A stretch of DNA of 64,000 nucleotides from NCBI GenBank assembly GCA_031285345.1, contig JAITWI010000055.1, positions 124,001 through 188,000 of the forward strand. The letters run 5' to 3'. This document shows, piece by piece, positions 27,479 to 34,973 of the stretch (the stretch's first letter is position 1; every line of letters starts with the position of its first letter). The DNA comes from Alistipes sp. (GTDB lineage: Bacteria > Bacteroidota > Bacteroidia > Bacteroidales > Rikenellaceae). Below the pieces are notes generated by a model. That model had not been told where the DNA came from. It ran no database searches and saw only the letters and a program-made list of their open reading frames with translations. The translations under genes and the position numbers were made by a program.

Positions 27479-28972
27479 TCAAATGGTGGAGTTGTTGCCC
27501 CGCACGGTAACCTTAACACTCTCTCCGCGTGCGTTTTTGCCGTCGACCACGATCGTGTACTCTTCCGTCTCTTCGGACCAGGCGGTATTCGCAGTGCCGG
27601 AGACTATGGCCATTTCGTCTTTGGAATATGTCCTGCTGTTCTCGATAAAAGAGACACCCGCATTCGCCTCTCCGGGAAGGTGGGTCCCTTCGACGATGGC
27701 GTATTCGCCGTCGGGTATGGTCGTGCCGTCCGCTCCGGGCGAGACATACATATAGAGCCGCAATACTTTTCCGTTGCCCGTGATTTTGTCGCCCGTACTC
27801 GGCTTTGCGATTCCTATCTCTCCGTTATAGGCAAATACGCCCCACACATCCGACAGGTCGTCGCCATAGAGGTTGCGCATAAATCCGATCTGTACTATTC
27901 CGGGGAAAGTCCCCAAGTCGTGATCTTCCACGGGCGGCTCGTAATAGGGATTCCTAAGAAGTAATTGATCGAATCCCCACTCGGCAAGCAGAGTCTCTCC
28001 ATTTTCGAGGGTCAGTTCGAAGGTTATAACGTCATTCTGCCCATCTTTCCCGACTACCATAGTGCCGCTTGTGACCTCCAGCTCTTCGACAAGTTCCCAG
28101 TTGTCGAAACGCCGCACTTTGGTGTCGGGGCCTATAATGACGGACGGTGCGGTTTCGCTGCTGTCGAAAGAGTATGTCGCGGCGGGTAGTTCGAGATATT
28201 TTACATCGGCGGCGGAGTCGATCTCCGTTGCGAGAAGATCCATTGTCAAATCGTAGCCCGTTTGTCCGTGCGATGTGTGGAAGGAGTGGAAGCTGACGGA
28301 TATGTTTCTTACACCCGCGCCGTAGATAAATTGACCGTAGTCGTTATCGAGATCGACCTCGACGAACTGTATGCGTCGGGTGACAAAGGAGGCCTCGGGA
28401 GCCCATTCGCTGCTCATCTCGCCCTGAAGGGTACGCACCGTCCAGTTATATTCCGTGTCGGCGGTAAGTCCGGTCAGGAGGTAGCTGTTTTCCTCGACGC
28501 CGATCGGGTCGTTGTCGTTTATCATCACCTCGTAGCCCGTAGCCCCGTCGAACGCATCCCACGTGAGTATCGCGGTAAGATCGGTGACATTGGTCGCGGC
28601 AAGACCGGTCGGCGCACCGGCATAGGTGGTGAACGTCGCGTCGGTCGACCATTCACTCTCGGTTGTATTATCGAAAGCCTGAACAACCCAAGTGTGGTCC
28701 GCGCCGGGCGCGAGGCCTTCGGCCGTGTGGGCGTTGGAGGTGACCGAAACGGGATCCCTGTCGTCGATTCTAACGTTGTAGCCCATAGCTCCGGCGACCG
28801 CGTCCCAGGTGAGGGTTGCGCCCGTCGCGGTTATGGCCGAAGAGGATAGGCTCGTGGGTATGGGTAAAAGGTCGGTGTCGACCTCATTATCCGTAGGAGC
28901 ATCTTCGCAGGAGACCGCAAGCCCTGCGACGAGGGCGAACAATCCGGTCAGTTTAAGAATACGTTTTTTCAT
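27479..28972 (-). CDS. Fibronectin type III lipoprotein (paralogue A)
   Basis: A 497-residue lipoprotein (AVSC, Cys22) with two FN3 domains (about 36-114 and 116-198) and a beta-rich C-terminal half (about 200-497). Its signal peptide and FN3 domains are closely similar to the following gene, while the C-terminal halves share only layout, so the pair has diverged where ligand binding is most likely. It is the first gene of the pair and has its own -7 element upstream. The Crp/Fnr-like regulator encoded at 29139 lies just upstream on the same strand. Function unknown. Confidence 0.8.
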   Translation of the reverse strand: MKKRILKLTGLFALVAGLAVSCEDAPTDNEVDTDLLPIPTSLSSSAITATGATLTWDAVAGAMGYNVRIDDRDPVSVTSNAHTAEGLAPGADHTWVVQAFDNTTESEWSTDATFTTYAGAPTGLAATNVTDLTAILTWDAFDGATGYEVMINDNDPIGVEENSYLLTGLTADTEYNWTVRTLQGEMSSEWAPEASFVTRRIQFVEVDLDNDYGQFIYGAGVRNISVSFHSFHTSHGQTGYDLTMDLLATEIDSAADVKYLELPAATYSFDSSETAPSVIIGPDTKVRRFDNWELVEELEVTSGTMVVGKDGQNDVITFELTLENGETLLAEWGFDQLLLRNPYYEPPVEDHDLGTFPGIVQIGFMRNLYGDDLSDVWGVFAYNGEIGIAKPSTGDKITGNGKVLRLYMYVSPGADGTTIPDGEYAIVEGTHLPGEANAGVSFIENSRTYSKDEMAIVSGTANTAWSEETEEYTIVVDGKNARGESVKVTVRGNNSTI

Positions 28973-29065
28973 GATATGTTTTTGTTAATTTAATATAAAC
29001 GCAGGTCAGCAGTTGAAAATTATGAATCGGGATGGACACAACAGACACATAACCTTCGCAGGTTG

Positions 29066-29073
29066 CAAAGGTA
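29066..29073 (-). promoter_or_regulatory. -7 promoter element for the FN3 lipoprotein pair
   Basis: Minus-strand TACCTTTG matches TAnnTTTG; no clear TTTG at the right distance. A small AACCT/AGGTT hairpin follows in the leader (29051-29063), which would be about 85 nt long. Confidence 0.45.
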
Positions 29074-29138
29074 GCCGGATCGAAAATAAAAGTTTTAATG
29101 TATGTGAAAGGTTTGGGAAAAAGGGGCGACAAGTTCGA

Positions 29139-29714
29139 TTATTTCTTCAATTTGTGCCCAAATTGCTGTTTCAGAGTGCTTAAATATTGTTGCGTGATGC
29201 CGATGTAGGAGGCGATTACTCTGGAGGAGACGTTTTCGATTATCTCCGGGCGATTCTCTATGAGTGCTTCGAAGCGCTCTTGCGCGTTGCCGTTCATGAT
29301 CTCCAACTTCTTCTCGTGAAACATAAGCTGTTCGAGCGACATGTACATCATCCACTGAGCAAAGTCGTGAGATCGGCTCGCCAAATCGACGAATTGCGAC
29401 TTGGCTATCTTCATGACGACAGATTCGCAACACGCCTCCAACTTGCAGAAAGATGGCTCGCTTCGACAAAAAGAGTAGTACGGAACCAGAAGGGTTCCCG
29501 GTAGGGCGAAGCTGAACGTTCGCTCGTCGAATCCGTCGAAATAGGCAAACCTTATTATGCCCTCTTTGACGACATACACATTGTTGTCGCACTCGCCGTA
29601 GGGGATTAGAACCTTGTTTCTCTTCAATTTCACCTCGGACATCAATCCGATAAAACTATCCATCGTGTCGTCTCTCATACGATAGCTGCATTCGGCATCC
29701 AGCAGATTCTTCAT
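29139..29714 (-). CDS. Crp/Fnr-like transcriptional regulator
   Basis: A 191-residue protein with a cyclic-nucleotide-binding-like beta barrel (about 15-115: LIPYGECDNNVYVVKEGIIRFAYFDG...ERTFSFALPGTL) and a C-terminal helix-turn-helix (SSRVIASYIGITQQYLSTLKQQF). The phosphate-binding cassette residues typical of true cAMP receptors are not evident, so the effector is unknown. The start MKNLLDAE is preferred; the longer frame adds 14 residues from the promoter region. The gene is AT-rich relative to most of the window and may control the neighbouring lipoprotein pair. Confidence 0.82.
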   Translation of the reverse strand: MKNLLDAECSYRMRDDTMDSFIGLMSEVKLKRNKVLIPYGECDNNVYVVKEGIIRFAYFDGFDERTFSFALPGTLLVPYYSFCRSEPSFCKLEACCESVVMKIAKSQFVDLASRSHDFAQWMMYMSLEQLMFHEKKLEIMNGNAQERFEALIENRPEIIENVSSRVIASYIGITQQYLSTLKQQFGHKLKK

Positions 29715-29742
29715 AATTGATAGGGCTTTTAGGTCGTTTCTA

Positions 29743-29750
29743 CAAATATA
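29743..29750 (-). promoter_or_regulatory. -7 promoter element for the Crp/Fnr-like gene
   Basis: Minus-strand TATATTTG matches TAnnTTTG. The only -33 candidate, CTTG 19 nt upstream (29773-29770), lies inside the dispersed repeat at 29754-29799, so that repeat may supply part of the promoter. Confidence 0.45.
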
Positions 29751-29753
29751 ATA

Positions 29754-29799
29754 CAAGCCGAGCGCAATGCAAGCTTGCTTGCAAATTGCCGAGGCGCAG
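29754..29799 (+). repeat. Constant-flank/variable-core palindromic element, copy 1
   Basis: Left flank CAAGCCGAG, a 26-nt palindromic core (GCAAT...AAGCTTGCTT...ATTG), right flank CCGAGGCGC. Two more copies with the same flanks but different cores occur at 60425-60474 and 60645-60692. Confidence 0.7.
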
Positions 29800-29867
29800 T
29801 TTATATTCTACAAAACAGTGCAAATTTATAACTATTTATCACAAAATCAACATTATCGCTACAACAT

Positions 29868-29906
29868 AAGAACTCCCGCGCCTTACGACGGGCGCGGGAG
29901 TTTCTT
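29868..29906 (-). terminator. Terminator of the asd-thi4-thiE-tnaA operon
   Basis: A perfect 12-bp stem AACTCCCGCGCC / GGCGCGGGAGTT with an 8-nt loop, 18 nt past the tnaA stop. On the minus strand it is followed by TTCTTATGTT, a weak T tract; the plus-strand side is richer in T. Confidence 0.65.
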
Positions 29907-29923
29907 ATTTCGTGACGTTAGAG

Positions 29924-31321
29924 TTACGCCTTCTCCAGCTCGGCGGTGAAGTGGCGCATGATGGGCGCTTCGAACGTAATCTTGTAACCGCGCGTGATGC
30001 TCTCGCGGCGGTCGTAGACGTTCTTGCACGCCGCGGCGATCACCCTCATGTGGTTGTCGGTGTAGGTGCGGCAGGGGATGGCCAGACGCAACAGTTCCAG
30101 ACGCGGATAGCGGTTCTCACGCGTCACGGGGTCGCGGTCGGCCAAAATCGAACCGATCTCCACGCCGCGAATACCCGCTTCCAGATAGAGCTCGATACCC
30201 AGCGTCTGGGCGATGAACTGCTCCTTGGGCAGGTTGGGCAGGATCTTCTTTGCGTCCAGGAATATGGCGTGACCACCGGCGGGGCGCTGATAGGGAATGC
30301 CGTATTTATCCAGCTCGGCGCCAAGGAAAGCCACCTGACGCACGCGGGCGTCCAGCTGATCGAACTCGGTGTTTTCGTCCAGACCGACAGCCAGAGCCTC
30401 CATATCGCGACCCGACATACCACCGTAGGTGATGTAGCCCTCATACATGATGTTGAACTGCATTGCGCGGCGGAACAGATCCTCGGAGCGCATCGCCACG
30501 AAGCCGCCCATGTTGACCACGCCGTCCTTCTTGGCCGAGATGGTCATCATATCGGCCGCGGCGTACATTTCGCGGACGATCTCCTTGATCGACTTGTTCT
30601 CGTATCCCTTTTCGCGCATCTTGATGAAGTATGCGTTCTGGGCGAAGCGGGCCGAGTCCATCAACACCGGAATGCCATACTTGTGGCACAGCTCGGTCGT
30701 CTCGCGAATGTTTTTCATCGACACGGGCTGACCGCCGGCGGTGTTGTTGGTTACCGTCAGCACGCAGCACGGTATCTTCTCCTTGGGGTATTTTTTGAGC
30801 ACCTCTTCCAACTTGCCCAGGTCCATCTCGCCCTTGAACGGCAGTTCGGCCTGGGTGTCGGCCGCGGCGTCGATGGTGCAGTCGATGGCCACGGCGCGGC
30901 GATACTCGATGTGACCCTTGGTGGTGTCGAAGTGGGAGTTGCCCGGCACTATGTCGCCCTCTTTGAGCAGCACCGAGAAGATCACGTTCTCAGCCGCGCG
31001 GCCCTGATGGGTGGGCAGAAACCACGGCATGCCGAAGATATTTTGCACGGCGTCGCGCAGGTGGTAATAAGACTTCGCACCGGCGTAGCTCTCGTCGCCG
31101 GTCATCAGCGCGCTCCACTGGCGGTCGCTCATCGAACCCACGCCCGAGTCGGTCAAAAGGTCGATCATGGTCTGGTCGGCGCGCAACTTAAATAGGTTGT
31201 ACTGCGCATCTTTGATCCACTGTTCGCGTTCGGCACGGGTCGAGGTGCGTATCGCCTCGGTCATCTTGATCTTGTAGGGCTCGCAGTAGGGCAGCTCTTG
31301 GGTGTTGGTTTTGTCGCTCAT
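29924..31321 (-). CDS. tnaA: Tryptophanase
   Basis: A 465-residue PLP enzyme of the tryptophanase / tyrosine phenol-lyase family. The PLP lysine is in ISAKKDG, THQGRAAEN and DSARFAQNAYFIK are the cofactor and substrate regions. Two features favour tryptophanase: VEIGS, where tyrosine phenol-lyase has an Arg (MERG), and a late MRHFTAEL, where the lyase has Phe for His. The reaction would yield indole, pyruvate and ammonia. No tnaC-type leader precedes it; instead it begins 11 nt after the thiE stop, at the end of a five-gene operon, which is unusual. Confidence 0.93.
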   Translation of the reverse strand: MSDKTNTQELPYCEPYKIKMTEAIRTSTRAEREQWIKDAQYNLFKLRADQTMIDLLTDSGVGSMSDRQWSALMTGDESYAGAKSYYHLRDAVQNIFGMPWFLPTHQGRAAENVIFSVLLKEGDIVPGNSHFDTTKGHIEYRRAVAIDCTIDAAADTQAELPFKGEMDLGKLEEVLKKYPKEKIPCCVLTVTNNTAGGQPVSMKNIRETTELCHKYGIPVLMDSARFAQNAYFIKMREKGYENKSIKEIVREMYAAADMMTISAKKDGVVNMGGFVAMRSEDLFRRAMQFNIMYEGYITYGGMSGRDMEALAVGLDENTEFDQLDARVRQVAFLGAELDKYGIPYQRPAGGHAIFLDAKKILPNLPKEQFIAQTLGIELYLEAGIRGVEIGSILADRDPVTRENRYPRLELLRLAIPCRTYTDNHMRVIAAACKNVYDRRESITRGYKITFEAPIMRHFTAELEKA

Positions 31322-31332
31322 TTTTTTGTATT

Positions 31333-32007
31333 TTAGAGTTTTTGATTGTTATTGATTCGCGATTGCAGTTCGGCGATTCGGCTGTCTAAAGTTTCGACGT
31401 CGGGACTCTCCATCAGGTGGCGCACAAGACAGGGGTTTTTGGTACCCGCTGCCAACACGCCGTCCAGATTTTCCGGAAAAATGCCGCCGATAGCCACCAC
31501 CGGCACAGGCGAAAATCCTATCACTTCGGCGAGCTGCTCCAGCCCCACGGCGGGGTCGGGAACGGTTTTGGTGGGGGTCGGCCACACGGGGCCGAAGCCT
31601 ATGTAGTCGGCACCGTCGGCGATGGCTTGGCGCGCCTGCTCGGGCGAATGGGTCGAAAGGCCTATCGTCATTCCGTCGCCCACTATGCGGCGGGCGTCGG
31701 CGAGCGATACGTCGCCCTGACCCAAATGCAACACATCCGCTCCGGCCAAAAATGCCAAGTCGGCACGGTCGTTCATCACGAACCGAGTTGCCGTTCCGCG
31801 CGTCACGGCAAGGATCTCGGCCGCGGCTTTCAAAAGCCCCTTGTCGTCCAACCCCTTTTCGCGCAGCTGCAACATCCCAATGCCGCGCGCCACACACACC
31901 TCCGCCACCTGCCGGTACGACAGCCGCGGGGAGGTGATTATAACATACAGCCCGAAGTCCGCCATCCGCTCCAAGTCGCCCATTCGCTTTCGCTCCGAAG
32001 CGCCCAT
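31333..32007 (-). CDS. thiE: Thiamine-phosphate synthase
   Basis: A 224-residue TIM-barrel enzyme joining the pyrimidine (HMP-PP) and thiazole phosphate halves of thiamine. Visible are LQLREKGLDD, a FVMNDRADLAF strand with LHLGQGD, GLSTHSPEQA, YIGFGPVWPTPTK and VAIGGIFPEN. The ATG overlaps the thi4 stop as TAATG, supporting coupled synthesis with the thiazole enzyme. A later ATG (MADFGLYVI) would be closer to many homologues, so the first 14 residues are uncertain. Confidence 0.94.
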   Translation of the reverse strand: MGASERKRMGDLERMADFGLYVIITSPRLSYRQVAEVCVARGIGMLQLREKGLDDKGLLKAAAEILAVTRGTATRFVMNDRADLAFLAGADVLHLGQGDVSLADARRIVGDGMTIGLSTHSPEQARQAIADGADYIGFGPVWPTPTKTVPDPAVGLEQLAEVIGFSPVPVVAIGGIFPENLDGVLAAGTKNPCLVRHLMESPDVETLDSRIAELQSRINNNQKL

Positions 32008-32783
32008 TATTTCGACAGGCTTTCCAGAATCAGCTCGGCCGCCTTTTTGCCCGACATGAGCATCCCGCCGAAGATGGGGCCCATGCGGAAACTGCCGCTC
32101 ACGCCGTTGGACGCCATGCCCGACACGAACAACCCGGGGTAGATCTCCTTGGTGTTCTCCACCGTGGTGGTCTCTCCCTCGCTGGCCGACATAGACCGTT
32201 CGCCCATCACCTCTCCCGAGGGTGTGTTGAGCCGGATGTTGTTTTTGCGAACCAGAGTCCGAGCTACCTCGCAGTCGTGTCCCGTGCCGTCCAAAGTGGC
32301 GCGCGCCATCACCACTAACGGGTCGACGTGCATCTTCTCCCTCATCACAGGAGCCCAGTTGATCACCAGACCCGACATCCGCTCGCCGTGCACCGCCACG
32401 TCCTCCACCGAGTGGCAGTTGAAGATCGTCGCACCCGCGCTCGTCGCGGCATATATAAGCGCCGCCGTGGCGTGCACCGAGTCGGCAAGCGCCGATCCGT
32501 CCTCCATAAGGGTGTATTTCACACCCAACTCGTCGAGAATCGACAGCGCCTCGCTCTGCACCACGATCTGGTTGAACATCATGGCACCGCCCCACATTCC
32601 GCCGCCGGGGGCGAGTTTACGCTCGAAAAGCGCGACTTTTTTACCCGCCTTGGCGAGGTAGTATGCGGCCACAAGACCCGAGGGCCCACCGCCCACGATT
32701 GCGGCGTCGACCGACAGGTTGTCGTTCAGTTTCTTAAAATAGCTCCCTACGATTCCGCGGGAGACGGCTTCTTCCATCAACAT
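32007..32783 (-). CDS. thi4: Thi4-family thiazole synthase (sulfide-dependent type)
   Basis: A 258-residue FAD/NAD-fold protein of the Thi4 family, which builds adenosine thiazole from NAD and glycine. It has VDAAIVGGGPSGLVAAYYLAK at the N-terminus, FERKLAPGGGMWGGAM, and ATLDGTGHD. At the position where the yeast suicide enzyme has its sulfur-donating Cys, this protein reads MHVDP with His152, as in archaeal forms that use free sulfide catalytically. Two starts are possible: ATG 32783, or ATG 32777, which forms TGATG with the upstream stop. Its presence with thiE suggests it replaces ThiG/ThiH here; those genes are not in the window. Confidence 0.9.
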   Translation of the reverse strand: MLMEEAVSRGIVGSYFKKLNDNLSVDAAIVGGGPSGLVAAYYLAKAGKKVALFERKLAPGGGMWGGAMMFNQIVVQSEALSILDELGVKYTLMEDGSALADSVHATAALIYAATSAGATIFNCHSVEDVAVHGERMSGLVINWAPVMREKMHVDPLVVMARATLDGTGHDCEVARTLVRKNNIRLNTPSGEVMGERSMSASEGETTTVENTKEIYPGLFVSGMASNGVSGSFRMGPIFGGMLMSGKKAAELILESLSK

Positions 32784-33733
32784 AATTCTTTCTCTATTTT
32801 AATCAGTTTGTTGTCTTCAAATATCTCATTGATACGATTTTTCCTAAACAAAAAGCGGCGTTTAGATTCGGCTCTCCCTCTCAAGTCGAAGAGGTGTTCT
32901 TTCGGATTGAGCATCATGATCAACTCAAGCAAAGATCGGTTGATACGGTCGAGCCGGATTAGCTTTTCATTATTTTTGCGATTATCGTCGGCGAGTAGAC
33001 CGCGAATGTCTTTTTCGAGTTTTTCCACGGACATATAACACGGGAAAGAATTGTCGGCCTTCTCCTCCTTGCGATTCCACTTTTGCACGAAGTCAGAAAA
33101 ACCGATACACCCCCACGTGTTGGAAACCTCGTTTTTGCATATACAAAGGTCGCCCAGTGCTCTTTGCTCTCCGGTTTGAATCAGGAAATTCTTTATGTCG
33201 CCATAGTCCATTGTCTCCTTGCCGTTCATGTCTTTTTTTACGAGAAGCTCCTTAAAATATTCATATCCCGAAAACCACTTCTCGATCTCGATCAATTTGT
33301 CCAAGACTTTTGAATCGAAGTTTTTACGGCGACGGGGATTGAAATAGTGCAACTCGCGATTGATAATCTCTCGCCAGGCAAAGAATTGGCAAAATAAAAA
33401 GACTGTGTAGTTGACGATATTCGTCGCGTAAACATCATCGAATTTCCTTTTGTATATAGCTTCCCCCTTATCGTATGCTGTGTTCGCGTCGTTCTCATCC
33501 TTGTCGAAAAAAGCTTTAATGCGTTCGCCGTGAAAAATGCCGTAGAGTCTGTGTTGAAGAGACCATGCGGCGTAGAGGATAAACACCCTGTATTTTCTTA
33601 CGACACTTTTGCGGTTGTTTTTTTCAGCCCAAAAGTTTACTATCAACGTTGCAGAAACGGTAAGTGCTGCCGTAAGTGCTATGCCAACCCATTCCGGCAT
33701 TTTCGTGGCGGCGAGGATAAATTGAGCCATCAT
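32777..33733 (-). CDS. AT-rich membrane-anchored protein of unknown function (GEQRALG...CIGF motif)
   Basis: A 318-residue protein with one membrane segment near the N-terminus (about 14-36) and a long charged cytoplasmic region. A central block reads GEQRALGDL...WGCIGFSDF (188-214); I recall this motif in a widespread family of uncharacterised membrane proteins, but no function is known. Lys/Asn/Ile-rich, with much lower GC than asd and thi4 around it, so probably acquired. It overlaps the asd stop by 4 nt and touches thi4 through TGATG, so it is translated as part of this operon. Confidence 0.7.
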   Translation of the reverse strand: MMAQFILAATKMPEWVGIALTAALTVSATLIVNFWAEKNNRKSVVRKYRVFILYAAWSLQHRLYGIFHGERIKAFFDKDENDANTAYDKGEAIYKRKFDDVYATNIVNYTVFLFCQFFAWREIINRELHYFNPRRRKNFDSKVLDKLIEIEKWFSGYEYFKELLVKKDMNGKETMDYGDIKNFLIQTGEQRALGDLCICKNEVSNTWGCIGFSDFVQKWNRKEEKADNSFPCYMSVEKLEKDIRGLLADDNRKNNEKLIRLDRINRSLLELIMMLNPKEHLFDLRGRAESKRRFLFRKNRINEIFEDNKLIKIEKELC

Positions 33734-34830
33734 GATTTTCGTCGGTTAATCAGATATTCCGCGATTTGCACCGCGTTGAGAGCCGCTCCCTTGCGAATCT
33801 GGTCGGCAACGCACCAAAATGTCAGACCGTTCGGGTTCGCAAGGTCGGCGCGGATGCGGCCGACATACACCTCGTCCGTGCCGGCGATCTGAAGCGGCAT
33901 GGGGTAATTTGCCATCGCCTTTCCCGATGCCGCCGCCTTTCCCGATGCCGTCGCCGAACCGCCCGCCGGAGCCGAACTCTTTTCCCCCGTCGCCTTTTCC
34001 GATGTAGCCGCCGGTTCATCGACCACCGTTATCCCGGGAGCCTCCGCGAAAGCCGCGCGGGCTTCAGCCACCGAAACGGGTCGCTCGGTCTCCACCCACA
34101 CGCTCTCTGAGTGCGCCCGCATCACCGGCACCCGCACGCAAATAGCCGAAACGGCGACGTCGGAGTGCATTATCTTGCGCGTCTCGTTGAGCATTTTCAT
34201 CTCCTCCTTGGTGTAGCCGTTGTCGGTAAACACGTCCACCTGCGGGATTACGTTGAAGGCCAGCTGATGGGCGAACTTCCGCACCGTGGGCTCCTCGCCC
34301 CTCGACAGTTGCCCCGATTGCTCCCAAAGTTCGTCCATCCCAGCCGCACCCGCGCCGCTGGCCGACTGATATGTAGCCACGTGTACGCGAGTTATGTGCG
34401 ACAGACTTTCGATCGCCTTCAGCGCCACCACCATCTGAATCGTCGTGCAGTTGGGATTGGCGATCACGCCTCGCGGTGCGTTCAGTGCATCCTCGGCATT
34501 CACCTCGGGCACCACCAACGGCACGTCGGCATCCATGCGAAAGGCGCTCGAATTGTCGATCATCACCGTCCCGAAGCGGGTTATATCCTTTTCGTACTCG
34601 ATCGAGGTGCCTCCGCCCGCGCTCACAAAAGCGATGTCCACCCCGCGGAAGTCGTCGCCGTGCCTCAGCAATTGCACCGTGAGCCGCTTGCCCCGAAACT
34701 CGTACTCGCGCCCTGCGCTCCGCTCCGAGCCGAACAGCAACAGTTCGTCCGCCGGAAAGTTTCTCTCCGCCAGAATCTTCATCAACTCCTGACCCACCGC
34801 GCCGCTGGCGCCAACAATAGCTATTTTCAT
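33730..34830 (-). CDS. asd: Aspartate-semialdehyde dehydrogenase, with low-complexity insertion
   Basis: A 366-residue enzyme making aspartate semialdehyde for lysine/diaminopimelate, threonine and methionine. The N-terminal [12 protein letters not shown] binds NADP; catalytic Cys128 is in NPNCTTIQM and the active-site His is His240 (MRAHSE). Residues about 274-307 are an Ala/Ser/Gly/Lys-rich stretch inserted before [19 protein letters not shown]; homologues have only a few residues there. The DNA of this stretch is a near-perfect 18-bp tandem repeat (33917-33952) with a degenerate third unit. First gene of the operon through tnaA. Confidence 0.94.
   Translation of the reverse strand: MKIAIVGASGAVGQELMKILAERNFPADELLLFGSERSAGREYEFRGKRLTVQLLRHGDDFRGVDIAFVSAGGGTSIEYEKDITRFGTVMIDNSSAFRMDADVPLVVPEVNAEDALNAPRGVIANPNCTTIQMVVALKAIESLSHITRVHVATYQSASGAGAAGMDELWEQSGQLSRGEEPTVRKFAHQLAFNVIPQVDVFTDNGYTKEEMKMLNETRKIMHSDVAVSAICVRVPVMRAHSESVWVETERPVSVAEARAAFAEAPGITVVDEPAATSEKATGEKSSAPAGGSATASGKAAASGKAMANYPMPLQIAGTDEVYVGRIRADLANPNGLTFWCVADQIRKGAALNAVQIAEYLINRRKS
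33917..33952. repeat. 18-bp tandem repeat inside asd
   Basis: Two adjacent copies of GCCTTTCCCGATGCCGCC differ at one base; a degenerate third copy lies near 33990-34011. The unit is six codons, so changes in copy number would keep the frame. Confidence 0.75.
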
Positions 34831-34831
34831 G

Positions 34832-34956
34832 ATTTTTCGTGATCGCGGCGCATCTGCCGCACTTTCTTGTCTCGTCGCCGAGGCTGTACCGTTTGTACTA
34901 TCCTCGTCTCCTCGACTTACGGTCAGTGCGGCACCTGCACCACGCTGACGAAAAAT
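34832..34956. other. Nested inverted-repeat element upstream of asd
   Basis: Outer arms ATTTTTCGT (34832-34840) and ACGAAAAAT (34948-34956) are perfect; inner arms TGCCGCAC (34855-34862) and GTGCGGCA (34926-34933) are also perfect. The element starts two bases before the asd ATG and fills most of the 143-nt gap to the PBP gene. It could be a structured leader or a repeat element; no known riboswitch is recognised. Confidence 0.55.
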
Positions 34957-34973
34957 GAACTATATTCCGCTAA

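Noticed and set aside
29924..31321. Tyrosine phenol-lyase instead of tryptophanase
   Set aside because: VEIGS and MRHFTAEL match tryptophanase at the two positions that separate the enzymes; the lyase would show Arg (MERG) and Phe.
31321..31345. A tnaC-like leader peptide before tnaA
   Set aside because: Only 11 nt separate thiE and tnaA, too few for a leader peptide and its pause site.
32784..34956. TPP riboswitch upstream of thi4 or asd
   Set aside because: thi4 has no leader (it overlaps the preceding gene), and the structured element before asd lacks the conserved CUGAGA-type core as far as I can see.
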